From Alicyclobacillus kakegawensis NBRC 103104 (GTDB lineage: Bacteria; Bacillota; Bacilli; Alicyclobacillales; Alicyclobacillaceae), in NCBI RefSeq assembly GCF_001552655.1, contig NZ_BCRP01000017.1:1-64000 (forward strand): DNA of 64,000 bases. The letters are read 5' to 3'. Within the stretch, counting starts at the first letter, position 1. Every line of letters starts with the position of its first letter. Of the stretch, positions 1 through 8,090 are shown piece by piece. A model generated the notes under the pieces. That model was not told the origin of the DNA. It worked only from the letters and a program-made list of their open reading frames with translations, and ran no database searches. The translations under genes and the position numbers were made by a program.

Positions 1-14
1 GCCATTTGCATATC

Positions 15-49
15 CTCCCAATCTCGTACTCCCATATGGGGATTGGGAG
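15..49. repeat. 9-bp inverted repeat enclosing a second palindrome
   Basis: CTCCCAATC (15-23) pairs perfectly with GATTGGGAG (41-49), and the interval contains the palindrome CCCATATGGG (31-40). On the minus strand it begins one base after the stop of the short frame at 51-194, so it could end that transcript. There is no run of T after it, so an operator or repeat is equally possible. Confidence 0.45.
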
Positions 50-50
50 T

Positions 51-194
51 TTACACAAAATATTTTACACCCTCCCCCTTGGAGATTCCGACGGGTGTTG
101 TCATGAACTCACGTTTACTAAATACCTTTTTGTAATCGTCATCCGTCATCTCATTTATCACCTGTGAAAAGCCTACATAGGGAATGCAGGACAA
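51..194 (-). CDS. possible 47-aa protein or gene remnant
   Basis: Unrecognised. On the minus strand a frame stays open from about 284 to the TAA at 51-53. A TTG at 194 is preceded at five bases by GAGG, giving a 47-aa product beginning MSCIPYVGFSQV and ending GEGVKYFV. The composition (mixed charge, aromatic residues, EMTDDDYKKVF in the middle) looks protein-like rather than random. The frame also remains readable upstream of the TTG, so this may instead be the 3' end of a decayed larger gene. It lies in AT-rich sequence beside the PadR module. No function can be assigned. Confidence 0.3.
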   Translation of the reverse strand: MSCIPYVGFSQVINEMTDDDYKKVFSKREFMTTPVGISKGEGVKYFV

Positions 195-280
195 GATTGC
201 CTCGCATCGACTCGTATTGACGCTTTTGAACCTATCACATTCCTTTGATAGTGAGTAAGGCTTCCTAAATGCTCTAAACG

Positions 281-299
281 GGACTCATTTGTCGAGTCC
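281..299 (-). terminator. weak hairpin downstream of the PadR operon
   Basis: GGACTC (281-286) and GAGTCC (294-299) form a 6-bp stem with a 7-nt loop, 35 bases past the stop of the membrane protein gene. The following bases on the minus strand contain only a short T run, so termination is uncertain. The rest of 195-333 shows nothing else I can name. Confidence 0.3.
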
Positions 300-333
300 G
301 AGATCATTTCAACTCGAAGAGGTAATGCCAAGG

Positions 334-1197
334 CTAATTAATATGATAAACCAACCCTCGCTTAAAGCCCATCGCCCCAAAGATTGTTCCGAGAGACATG
401 AGGAAGATCCCTGTGATAAACATGGGGCTACCCACATCCTGGGTGTTGAACAATTGTGGCGCATAAGCAGTAATCGTGATGATGAGTGTGGTCGACAACA
501 CAACCGATACAACCATGCAGAACAAGATGACGATTTCAGGTATGAATACAAACTTGAGTTCTGAGAACTGGAAGTCTGTCCTGGTGATCATAAGGGAAAC
601 TGCAACCGTACCAACGACCAACAGAAAAGCAACTAGAACGAAATATCCACCTAAGAAGACATAAGTGTGGGTCATCGCGTAGCCTATATGATGCCAATTC
701 GCCAAAATTGCCGTAGCCAGTACGCTTATAAGCAAACAGGATAATGCCACTCCAAAGGGTATCAATACATTTTTTTGCTTGTGTCTGATCGCCCGTCTCA
801 GAGAGATAATGAATACGGGTAATCCACCAACCAGGAAAGCCAGAAACGCGAGGCATCCAGCAATAAAATCCGCATCGAAAAGCACTCTAAACTCAGGATG
901 AAACGTCGCCACTGCATTAAACTTATTTAGTGGATCAGTAAATCGTTGGAGCATACTCCATCCGACACCAAATAACATGAATGCACAAAAAATCATCACA
1001 ACCCCAGAGCGAAGTCGATTCACCATATAGCTCACCCCTTCTGTAACGCCGTTATAATTCAAATGTGCGTCCAAAGCACCAATCAATAAATCAAGCACCG
1101 TAGCGGGTGTGATCTTATGCTCTTCGAGTAAAGCCAACATTTCTTCTTCGTACCGCTCTCGCCACGTACGAGGATAAATTCGGAGTAACCAATGCAT
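334..1197 (-). CDS. six-helix membrane protein co-transcribed with a PadR regulator
   Basis: A 287-aa integral membrane protein. The N-terminal ~50 residues are soluble and carry the YPRTWRERYEEEM pattern seen at the start of many PadR-linked membrane proteins. About six hydrophobic spans follow (roughly 64-84, 105-127, 147-168, 178-205, 217-240, 258-277). The ATG overlaps the padR stop by one base (TGATG), so the two are translationally coupled. In such pairs the PadR protein usually controls the membrane partner; its substrate or signal is unknown. Codon use and base composition are more AT-rich than in the genes beyond 2 kb, consistent with separate acquisition. Confidence 0.8.
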   Translation of the reverse strand: MHWLLRIYPRTWRERYEEEMLALLEEHKITPATVLDLLIGALDAHLNYNGVTEGVSYMVNRLRSGVVMIFCAFMLFGVGWSMLQRFTDPLNKFNAVATFHPEFRVLFDADFIAGCLAFLAFLVGGLPVFIISLRRAIRHKQKNVLIPFGVALSCLLISVLATAILANWHHIGYAMTHTYVFLGGYFVLVAFLLVVGTVAVSLMITRTDFQFSELKFVFIPEIVILFCMVVSVVLSTTLIITITAYAPQLFNTQDVGSPMFITGIFLMSLGTIFGAMGFKRGLVYHIN

Positions 1198-1517
1198 CAG
1201 AATCCCTCCAACGATGCCAATCGCTTTTTCCCAACTGAAGCCACCTGCTCCAATGTTGCCACTTGCTTGCGAAGGACCATTACACCCTCGGCGGTGATGC
1301 GATATGGTCTCCGCCTATCCTCCGAGGGAAGAGCCTCTATCCAACCGTGCCTCTCCAACCGTGTGATGGCACCGTAAAGGGTTCCTGGTTCCAGTCGCGT
1401 ACCGCTGAACTCCAAAATATCCTCCATCATCGCATACCCGTGTTTTGGCCCAGTCGCCAAGCTCGAAAGGATAAGAAAAGATGCGTCTGAGAACCGTCCT
1501 AAATCATTTTGCTTCAT
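1197..1517 (-). CDS. PadR-family transcriptional regulator
   Basis: A 106-aa winged-helix protein of the short (subfamily 2) PadR type. The pattern HGYAMMEDI followed by EPGTLYGAITRLERHGWI is the recognition helix and wing region, and RRRPYRIT continues the wing. The start is ATG with GGGGG about nine bases upstream. It is first in a two-gene unit with the membrane protein at 334-1197. A 13-bp palindrome at the predicted transcription start (1544-1556) suggests autoregulation, as is usual in the family. The ligand is unknown. Confidence 0.93.
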   Translation of the reverse strand: MKQNDLGRFSDASFLILSSLATGPKHGYAMMEDILEFSGTRLEPGTLYGAITRLERHGWIEALPSEDRRRPYRITAEGVMVLRKQVATLEQVASVGKKRLASLEGF

Positions 1518-1543
1518 GAGCGTTCCCCCAATATATTACGATT

Positions 1544-1556
1544 AACTTACTAAGTT
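1544..1556. promoter_or_regulatory. candidate PadR operator
   Basis: AACTTA-C-TAAGTT is a perfect 6-bp inverted repeat around one central base. It sits directly downstream of the -10 element at 1564-1569, where a bound repressor would block initiation, and 27 bases upstream of the padR ATG. Confidence 0.5.
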
Positions 1557-1563
1557 GATCTGA

Positions 1564-1592
1564 ATAATACGTCGTCCAATCACCTCTGTCAA
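1564..1592 (-). promoter_or_regulatory. sigma-A promoter of the padR operon
   Basis: On the minus strand TTGACA (1587-1592) and TATTAT (1564-1569) are separated by 17 bases: a perfect -35 and a 5/6 -10. From here to the glmS terminator (1593-1929) the plus and minus strands show only purine/pyrimidine-biased sequence with no convincing gene. Confidence 0.8.
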
Positions 1593-1929
1593 GATGGATC
1601 AATCCCTTGCCCCGCCTGGCTTTTCTCGACTTTTCCTGCTCTCTCCCACTTTCTGCCGTCAAATTCGATCCTTCTCTGGATCACGCCTTTTTTCACCCGA
1701 TCTTATCCGCTATTTTCCAGAAATTGCGTTCTTGCGTAAAATCAATTTGTTCCCTGGTGTAGCAGGGCAAGAGCGGGGATTTGGGCACAGGGACAAGATT
1801 TTTTGTCATGTATTTTTTCGCATTTTTGTTCAGGCAAGGTCGAGAAATCCTTGATATATCGGACTTTTTCGCTCCTTTCTCCCTTCAAACCTACGCCCTG
1901 CCTTTCCCCGCCTTTCGCTCCCCCGCATC

Positions 1930-1974
1930 AAAAAAGAACGGGCGAATCCAGGCTTTCCACCCAGATTCACCCGT
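1930..1974 (-). terminator. Rho-independent terminator of glmS
   Basis: An 11-bp stem (1964-1974 with 1938-1948, one G:U pair) closes a 15-nt loop and is followed on the minus strand by TTCTTTTTT. It lies 100 bases past the glmS stop. Between stop and hairpin a 10-bp direct repeat (AGGGAACAAC at 1980 and 2001) is visible. Confidence 0.9.
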
Positions 1975-2074
1975 GTTGTAGGGAACAACCAATTCTACTC
2001 AGGGAACAACTTATTTGGCGCAGGGAAGGAGATTATTTTGCGAACACAACAACTACTGCACTCGGCCCGCTGCC

Positions 2075-3904
2075 CTATTCCACCGTCACGCTCTTCGCCA
2101 GGTTGCGCGGCTTGTCGACGTCGTTGCCGCGCGCCACCGCAGCGTAATAGGCCAAGAGCTGCAGCGGAATCACCGCCACAATAGGCGCCAACAGGGGGTG
2201 CAATCGCGGCAGGTGGAGGACCTCGTCCACCGACTTGGCCAAGTCCTCGTTGCCAGCCCAGGTCACCCCGAGCACAAACGCGCCGCGGGCCTTGACCTCC
2301 TTGATGTTGCTCAACGTCTTGTCATACAGCTGCTCCTGTGTAGCCATGGCGATGACCGGCACACCTTCGGTGATAAGGGCCAGCGTCCCGTGCTTCAGCT
2401 CGCCTGCCGCGTAGGCCTCGGCATGAATGTAGGAGATTTCCTTCAGCTTCAGCGCGCCCTCCAGCGACAGCGAGTAGTCGAGCCCGCGGCCGATGAAAAA
2501 CGCGTGCTCGGCCTCGGCGTAACGCCGGGCAAACTGCTCCACCTGCGGCGCCGCGTCGAGCACCTGCTCAGCCGCTTGCGGGAGAGCGTCGAGCCCGGCC
2601 AGTGCGTCGCGGATAGTCTCCTCGCTCTGCGCCCCCCGCACCTGGGCGAAGTAGAGCGACAGCAGGAACAAAACCACCAACTGGGTGGTGTACGCTTTGG
2701 TCGAGGCCACCGCAATCTCCGGTCCCGCCCAGGTGATAAGCACATCGTCCGCCTCACGGGCCACCGAGCTGCCCACCACGTTGGTGATGGCCAGGACCCG
2801 GCGTCCACGGGCCTTCGCCTCGCGCAGCGCAGCCAGGGTGTCGGCCGTTTCGCCCGACTGGCTCATCACGATGATGAGCGTGCGTTCGGTGTCGAGCGGA
2901 TCGCGGTACCGGTATTCGGAGGCAATCTCCACGTCCACCGGAATCCGCAGCAGCTGCTCCATCCACGCCTTGCCAACCAACCCGGCGTGCCATGAGGTGC
3001 CGCAGGCGACAATGTGTACCCTATCCATGTCGCGGATGAACTCCGGACTGAGCCGCAGCTCCTGCAAGTCCACATGCGCCCCATCGGGTGCAATCCGCCC
3101 CGCCAGCGTGTCGCGAATGGCCTTTGGCTGCTCGTGAATCTCCTTGAGCATAAAGTGCGGGAAGCCCCCGCGCTCCGCGGAGACGGCGTCCCAGGTCACA
3201 TGCAGCGGCTGCTTGGCGACCGGCTGTCCGGACAGGGTGAAGCACGCCACGCTGTCGCGGCATACGACCGCCATCTCACCGTCGTCCAACACGTACACGT
3301 CGCGGGTGTACTCCAGGATGGCCGGAATGTCGGAGGCGATGAAGTTCTCCCCCTCCCCAAGGCCGACCACCAGCGGGCTGGCTTTGCGCAGCGCAACCAG
3401 GGTGTCAGGGTCTTCGCGGCTCAATACCACCAGGGCGTACGCGCCGCGGATGCGCCCGGCCACCTTGACCATCGTCTGGAACAAATCGCCGTCGTACAGC
3501 TCTTCAATCAGGTGCACGACCACTTCCGTGTCCGTTTCGGACTGGAACGTGTGGCCTTTTTGCAGAAGCTCCTCGCGCAGGCTCAGGTAGTTCTCGACAA
3601 TGCCGTTGTGCACGACCGCGAACCTGCCGTGGCAGTCCTGGTGCGGGTGCGCGTTCTCATCGGACGGCCGCCCGTGCGTGGCCCAGCGCGTGTGGCCGAT
3701 ACCGATGTGACCAACGAGCGGATCCGTCGCCAGGATGTCCTCCAGATTGGCTAGCCGGCCGACCGATTTGGCCACCTGCAGCCGCCCATCGGCCAACACC
3801 GCGATGCCGGCCGAGTCGTACCCCCGGTACTCCAGCTTCTGCAGCCCGCCCATCACGACACCCTGCACGTCGCGTGGCCCGATGTAGCCCACGATTCCAC
3901 ACAT
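2075..3904 (-). CDS. glmS: glutamine-fructose-6-phosphate aminotransferase
   Basis: Makes glucosamine-6-phosphate from fructose-6-phosphate and glutamine, the first step of UDP-GlcNAc synthesis. The 609-aa protein starts MCGIVGYIG, so Cys2 becomes the N-terminal nucleophile after Met removal. The glutaminase domain covers about 2-220. Two SIS domains follow (SQSGET in the first, GRG and KLKEISYIHAEAY in the second), and the C-terminal end LAKSVTVE is the usual one. ATG start with TCCTCC complement (AGGAGGA) eleven bases upstream. The 5' leader carries a glmS ribozyme, so expression should fall when GlcN6P is abundant. Last gene of cdaA-cdaR-glmM-glmS but with its own promoter and terminator. 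Confidence 0.98.
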   Translation of the reverse strand: MCGIVGYIGPRDVQGVVMGGLQKLEYRGYDSAGIAVLADGRLQVAKSVGRLANLEDILATDPLVGHIGIGHTRWATHGRPSDENAHPHQDCHGRFAVVHNGIVENYLSLREELLQKGHTFQSETDTEVVVHLIEELYDGDLFQTMVKVAGRIRGAYALVVLSREDPDTLVALRKASPLVVGLGEGENFIASDIPAILEYTRDVYVLDDGEMAVVCRDSVACFTLSGQPVAKQPLHVTWDAVSAERGGFPHFMLKEIHEQPKAIRDTLAGRIAPDGAHVDLQELRLSPEFIRDMDRVHIVACGTSWHAGLVGKAWMEQLLRIPVDVEIASEYRYRDPLDTERTLIIVMSQSGETADTLAALREAKARGRRVLAITNVVGSSVAREADDVLITWAGPEIAVASTKAYTTQLVVLFLLSLYFAQVRGAQSEETIRDALAGLDALPQAAEQVLDAAPQVEQFARRYAEAEHAFFIGRGLDYSLSLEGALKLKEISYIHAEAYAAGELKHGTLALITEGVPVIAMATQEQLYDKTLSNIKEVKARGAFVLGVTWAGNEDLAKSVDEVLHLPRLHPLLAPIVAVIPLQLLAYYAAVARGNDVDKPRNLAKSVTVE

Positions 3905-3934
3905 ATGAAATTTTATCCTCCTTCATGGGCCTGC

Positions 3935-4127
3935 TCGCTCTTGTCCGCAGCGGTCACCCGCTGGTTTTCGAGCTTCGCGTCACAGTGCGGCCCGCACACC
4001 GGGAGGCACCCGCCGAATGTTTCGCCAACCTCCACCGCGTCAACTGGATGGTGCCCTCTGCGGCCGGCCCACTGGTCTCTGGCAAGCCGCATCCGGTTGC
4101 TCCGCGTCCCCATCCAGTCCAGGCGCT
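3935..4127 (-). ncRNA. glmS ribozyme (GlcN6P-activated self-cleaving riboswitch)
   Basis: The minus strand reads AGAA|GCGCCTGG with the scissile bond between 4127 and 4126. The conserved core follows: GACGCGGTGGAGGTT (about 4030-4044), CGGCGGGTGCCTCCCGG (about 3999-4015), and a terminal CAGCGG-gtga-CCGCTG hairpin (3948-3963). In known examples GlcN6P acts as coenzyme for cleavage, and the 5'-OH RNA left behind is then degraded. Distance to the glmS start (~30 nt after the last hairpin) is normal for the class. Confidence 0.96.
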
Positions 4128-4168
4128 TCTCGCCGGAGAGTGTCCCAGATTCACTCCCGCGCGTCTCT

Positions 4169-4209
4169 GGCAGACCCTTGTCTGCCGCAACGGCCGCTCC
4201 AGTGCGGCC
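4169..4209 (-). other. paired hairpins in the glmS leader upstream of the ribozyme
   Basis: Two adjacent perfect hairpins: GGCCGC/GCGGCC (4192-4197 with 4204-4209) and GGCAGAC/GTCTGCC (4169-4175 with 4180-4186). They lie in the ~230-nt leader between the promoter (4365-4394) and the ribozyme cleavage site. No T tract follows, so they are not a standard terminator. They may stabilise the leader or insulate ribozyme folding. Confidence 0.5.
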
Positions 4210-4364
4210 CTGCAGCTGATTCTTTGGCTGGCCGATCCGTCCCACGCCCGACCAACCGTGGCATCCCCCCTCTCTCCGGTTTTGACAAGGCGCAAAACCA
4301 CGTGACACAAGCGGATCGACACCTCAACGGGCGGCCGGCTTGTGGCGCGATTCCACGCAAGCTC

Positions 4365-4394
4365 ACTATATGTGAAAGCAATGTATGCAGTCAA
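4365..4394 (-). promoter_or_regulatory. sigma-A promoter of glmS
   Basis: TTGACT (4389-4394) and TATAGT (4365-4370) with an 18-bp spacer on the minus strand. Predicted start near 4358, giving a leader that contains the two hairpins and the ribozyme. Confidence 0.7.
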
Positions 4395-4472
4395 TGGGAT
4401 AGACGCCGTTTGCCACACACATGTCAGATCACCTGCCGCAATCCGCCGCCTGTCGACACAGTTCCCGCCTCC

Positions 4473-4500
4473 GCCGCCCGTGGATTCCACCCCGGGCGGC
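4473..4500 (-). other. GC-rich hairpin after glmM
   Basis: GCCGCCCG (4473-4480) pairs with CGGGCGGC (4493-4500), with an inner GTGG/CCAC stem. It starts about 40 bases past the glmM stop. It lacks a T tract and could act as a 3' stability element or an inefficient terminator. Confidence 0.4.
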
Positions 4501-4538
4501 CGCTTTCGGGCCCCGCTTTGGCGCAGCGGATGGACACA

Positions 4539-5879
4539 TCAGGCGCCCAGCTCGGCCCGGACCACGCGCACGATGCGGCCGACGCACTCCTGCAACAATT
4601 GCTCCTCCGGCCCCTCCGCCATCACGCGCACAATCGGCTCCGTGCCCGATTCACGCACCAGCACGCGACCGTCGCTGCCCAGCTGCCGCTCCGCCTCGGC
4701 GAGCGCCGCAAGGATGCGCTCATTGGCCGACCATGCCCGTTTGTCGCGCACGCGCACGTTCTCCAGAATCTGCGGGTAGCGCGTCATCACCTTGCGCAGT
4801 TCAGCGAGAGGCTGGCCGCTCCCCACCATGATGTCCACCAACTGCAGCGCGGTTAGGATGCCATCGCCTGTCGTGGTGTGGTTGAGGAAGACGATGTGGC
4901 CCGATTGCTCGCCGCCAAGCGTGTGCCCCCCGCGGCGCATCGCCTCCATCACGTACCTGTCGCCCACCTGCGTGCGCTCTACATGGATGCCGAGCCGCTC
5001 CATCGCCTTGAGGAACCCGAGGTTGCTCATCACCGTTGCCACCACCGTGTCGTGGCTGAGCTGTCCCTGCTCCTTGAGCGCCCGCGCGCAGATGGCCATC
5101 ACGTAATCCCCGTCGACAACCGCGCCTGTGTGGTCCACGGCAATCAATCGGTCCGCGTCCCCGTCGAACGTCAATCCCACGTCGGCGCCCAGTTCCAGGA
5201 CCGCTTTCTGCACCACATGCGGATGGGTCGATCCGCACCCGACATTGATATTCACGCCGTCCGGGCGATTGTTGAGCACGCTCACGCGCGCTCCCAGGCG
5301 CGTGAACACGTCCGGCGCAATCTCACAGGCGGCGCCGTGAGCACAATCGAGAACCACGTGCAGGCCGTCAAACCGGTGCTGGACCGTCCTGATTAAGAAG
5401 TCGATGTACGTCTCCTTCGCCGGTTCATCGTGAATGCGGCCAACCGCGGCGCCGACAGGCCGTGGCAACGCATCCATTCCGTCCCGAATCGTCCGCTCAA
5501 TCTCATCTTCCACTTCGTCGGGCAGCTTGAAGCCAGCGTCGCTGAAAAACTTGATCCCGTTATCCTCAACCGGATTGTGCGAGGCCGAGATCATCACCCC
5601 AGCCTGCGCTCCCAGGTGGCGGGTCAAATAGGCGACCCCCGGCGTCGTGATGACCCCCAGCCGCAAGACGTCCGCTCCGATTGAGAGAATGCCGCTGATG
5701 AGCGCAGCCTCCAACATGTCGCCCGAGATGCGGGTGTCTTTCCCGACCGCAATGCGCACCCCGCGGCGGCCGCCCGTCAACACGTGCGCCCCCGCCCGGC
5801 CCAGCTGGAACGCCAGCTCCGGTGTCAATTCGCGGTTGGCCACGCCACGCACCCCGTCTGTGCCAAACAAGCGGGACAA
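4539..5879 (-). CDS. glmM: phosphoglucosamine mutase
   Basis: Interconverts glucosamine-6-phosphate and glucosamine-1-phosphate, the step after GlmS. The 446-aa alpha-D-phosphohexomutase has GTDGVRG at the N-terminus, the phosphoserine loop ISASHNPVEDNGIK (active serine in SASHNP), the metal loop DGDADR and the sugar-binding GGEQSGH. The C-terminal phosphate loop is RESGTEPIVRVM. I chose TTG at 5879 because AGGAG lies eight bases upstream and the product then begins MSRLFGTDG, the family's usual start. In B. subtilis GlmM binds CdaA and lowers c-di-AMP synthesis; the adjacency here fits. Confidence 0.97.
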   Translation of the reverse strand: MSRLFGTDGVRGVANRELTPELAFQLGRAGAHVLTGGRRGVRIAVGKDTRISGDMLEAALISGILSIGADVLRLGVITTPGVAYLTRHLGAQAGVMISASHNPVEDNGIKFFSDAGFKLPDEVEDEIERTIRDGMDALPRPVGAAVGRIHDEPAKETYIDFLIRTVQHRFDGLHVVLDCAHGAACEIAPDVFTRLGARVSVLNNRPDGVNINVGCGSTHPHVVQKAVLELGADVGLTFDGDADRLIAVDHTGAVVDGDYVMAICARALKEQGQLSHDTVVATVMSNLGFLKAMERLGIHVERTQVGDRYVMEAMRRGGHTLGGEQSGHIVFLNHTTTGDGILTALQLVDIMVGSGQPLAELRKVMTRYPQILENVRVRDKRAWSANERILAALAEAERQLGSDGRVLVRESGTEPIVRVMAEGPEEQLLQECVGRIVRVVRAELGA

Positions 5880-5952
5880 TCCCACCGCTCCTTTCCACTG
5901 CCAAAAAAGCCTCTCACAGATTCGCCATGAAAAACCCAGCCGTTGCAAACAG

Positions 5953-5986
5953 AAAAACGGCTGCCTGGACTCGCTGCCGGCAGCCG
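5953..5986 (-). terminator. Rho-independent terminator between cdaR and glmM
   Basis: CGGCTGCC (5958-5965) pairs with GGCAGCCG (5979-5986) and is followed on the minus strand by TTTTT (5953-5957). It sits inside a gene cluster usually transcribed as one operon, so it may attenuate readthrough into glmM. Confidence 0.75.
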
Positions 5987-6034
5987 CAGCAACCCAAACC
6001 ATTTTGCCACACGGACATCCGCCTGGGCAACCGT

Positions 6035-7225
6035 CTACGACGGGCCGACCTCCACCTTCGCTTGGGACTTCGAGATCTGGACCACGCGCATTCCATCGGG
6101 TACATCCACCTGGATATCGGCGCTCTCGCTGCCAGCCTTGAGCCCCTTGGCGTCCACATACGCCGCGATGTCGGCGGACGACAAATCGGCCAGGTTTGAT
6201 TTCGGGCCGCTCACCTGCACCCTCACGCTGTCCGGTGACACCACCCTCACACTCACACCCGCCGGGACGTTGCGCACGCCAACCGGAACCGTGAATGAGC
6301 GGACCGCGCTCGGCTCCACCTGGACATGGACCTGAATAACCGACGGAGTCGCCCGCTTCACGCCAGCAGGCAGCGGAACCTTGACCGAGACGGTGCGGCT
6401 GTGGTTGAGCCCAGACACATTCACCGGCACCGTGAGACGCGTGGGCAGGTGGGTCCCGTACAGGGTGACCGACGGCACGGCCGGCGTGAGGCTCACCACA
6501 TCGTAGCCGGCGGCGGGAGATCCGCTCGCGCTGACGGACACGGGCACGTTTTTGTGCGGAGCTAAAATGGGTACAGTCACGTGCGCGGTGGACGGCTCCA
6601 CGATGACCCCCTCAACCGGATTTCCCCGCCCATCGACGGCGGCCAGAGTCACCTCCTGGGAGACAGCGTCGGTGGCCCCCTGGACAGAGACAAAGGCGGC
6701 GACCGACGCCACCTTGTCCAGCGCCTGCTGGGCGCCGACCACCTTGACGGTGGCGACGTCGCACTCGGGGGCGCCGACGGTGTAACCGGCGGCGGGCTGG
6801 CCACGGACGATGACGCGGACGGATTGTTCCGTGGTCTTTCGGTCAGCAATGACGACGGTCACGCTGCTGGGGCTGATGCTGTACTGCACCAGCGGCATGT
6901 GCTGGACGGTCAACGGCACCTGATGCTGCCCAGGCCTGAGGCCGCGGACATTGGCGACCAGTTGCACGCCGAGCATCTGCTCGGCCAGCGACTCGACGCT
7001 GAGGGTGCTGTCGTGCACAGCCACGATGGCGGTGGACGGCTGCACCTCGGTGACGACTGTATCGTCCGAGGCCTCCACGTGTACCGCCATGGGGAACTTG
7101 GAGACGCTGACGTTGTCGGTGGCAGCCCCGGAGTCGGGACTTGGCTGCACCGCGAACCAGAGGATGCAGCTGAGCACGAGGGCGATGACGCGCAGAACGT
7201 TGTTGTTGGACCAAAACCGGTTCAC
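6035..7225 (-). CDS. cdaR: CdaA regulatory protein (YbbR-domain)
   Basis: A 396-aa membrane-anchored protein that in Firmicutes binds and modulates the diadenylate cyclase CdaA. One N-terminal transmembrane helix (about 11-28, VIALVLSCILWFAVQ) is followed by an extracytoplasmic part made of four YbbR-like beta domains of ~80 residues each, with recurrent hydrophobic/Pro-Ala-Gly patterns (PAAGYTV, PAAGYDV). Start GTG at 7225 shares one base with the cdaA stop (TAGTG), so the two are coupled. Gene order cdaA-cdaR-glmM-glmS is the conserved Firmicutes arrangement linking c-di-AMP to cell-wall precursor supply. Confidence 0.95.
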   Translation of the reverse strand: MNRFWSNNNVLRVIALVLSCILWFAVQPSPDSGAATDNVSVSKFPMAVHVEASDDTVVTEVQPSTAIVAVHDSTLSVESLAEQMLGVQLVANVRGLRPGQHQVPLTVQHMPLVQYSISPSSVTVVIADRKTTEQSVRVIVRGQPAAGYTVGAPECDVATVKVVGAQQALDKVASVAAFVSVQGATDAVSQEVTLAAVDGRGNPVEGVIVEPSTAHVTVPILAPHKNVPVSVSASGSPAAGYDVVSLTPAVPSVTLYGTHLPTRLTVPVNVSGLNHSRTVSVKVPLPAGVKRATPSVIQVHVQVEPSAVRSFTVPVGVRNVPAGVSVRVVSPDSVRVQVSGPKSNLADLSSADIAAYVDAKGLKAGSESADIQVDVPDGMRVVQISKSQAKVEVGPS

Positions 7226-8043
7226 TACGACTCCGCCTTTCGGCTGAGGAACTTGAAGGTGTTTGGGCGTTTGGGCGTGAGCAGCGAGTCGAGCAGCTCG
7301 CGCAGGGCGGTTTCGCCAAGGTCCTGAGTGAGCACCCCATCCACCGCCAGGGATACGCGCCCTGTCTCCTCGGACACCACCACGGCCACCGCGTCCGACT
7401 GTTCCGTGACGCCGAGTGCGGCACGGTGGCGGGTTCCCAACTGCCTGTCCAACTCGCGGCTCTCGGTGAGCGGCAAAAAGCAGCCAGCGGCGACCATCTT
7501 GTCACCGCGCACCACCACCGCCCCATCGTGCAATGGCGTGTTGGGAATAAAGGTGTTCAGCAGCAACTCCGTGCTGACTTTCCCTTCGACGAGGGTCCCC
7601 GTCTCGATATATTCACTCAAGCCCGTATTGCGTTCAATGACAATCAGGGCGCCGGTTTTTGTCTTGGAGAGCACCTGGCTGGCCTTCACAATCTCCGAGG
7701 CGGCTCGTTTGACATCCTCGTTGTCGGTGGTCGTGAAAGAAAACCAGAAGAATCCGCCGCGGCCAAGCTGTTCCAGAGCCCGCCGCAACTCTGGCTGAAA
7801 CACCACCGGAATGGCGAACAACCCGAGGGTGATGATTTTATTCAACAACCAATTCAACGCCTGAAGGTGGAGAAAGTTGCTGACCGCAGTGGCCAGCAGG
7901 ATGACAACAACCCCCTTGAGCAATTGCACTGCCCGGGTGCCGCGAATGAGGATAAGCAGACGATAGATTACATACGCGACAATCACAATGTCGAGCGCGT
8001 CGAGTATGCCAAAGTGTCGCAGGATGTCCAACCATGCCGCCAT
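7225..8043 (-). CDS. cdaA: membrane diadenylate cyclase
   Basis: Condenses two ATP into c-di-AMP at the membrane. Three N-terminal helices (about 16-34, 43-59, 66-82) precede a DAC domain with the two signature motifs: DGA at 173-175 (in PLHDGAVV) and RHR at 205-207 (in GTRHRAALG). I take the ATG at 8043 (272 aa, the family's normal length), preceded by GGTGG. TTG at 8055 and GTG at 8052 are in frame but have poorer upstream pairing. A second cyclase, disA, lies at 57020-58099, so the cell has at least two sources of c-di-AMP. Confidence 0.97.
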   Translation of the reverse strand: MAAWLDILRHFGILDALDIVIVAYVIYRLLILIRGTRAVQLLKGVVVILLATAVSNFLHLQALNWLLNKIITLGLFAIPVVFQPELRRALEQLGRGGFFWFSFTTTDNEDVKRAASEIVKASQVLSKTKTGALIVIERNTGLSEYIETGTLVEGKVSTELLLNTFIPNTPLHDGAVVVRGDKMVAAGCFLPLTESRELDRQLGTRHRAALGVTEQSDAVAVVVSEETGRVSLAVDGVLTQDLGETALRELLDSLLTPKRPNTFKFLSRKAES

Positions 8044-8090
8044 TCTCGCCACCAACTCGCCGGAAAAGTGGAGCCATTCCCTTCCTAACC

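Noticed and set aside
1594-2147. Several short plus-strand frames between padR and glmS
   Set aside because: No ribosome-binding sites, low-complexity Ser/Phe/Pro composition, and they overlap the glmS terminator.
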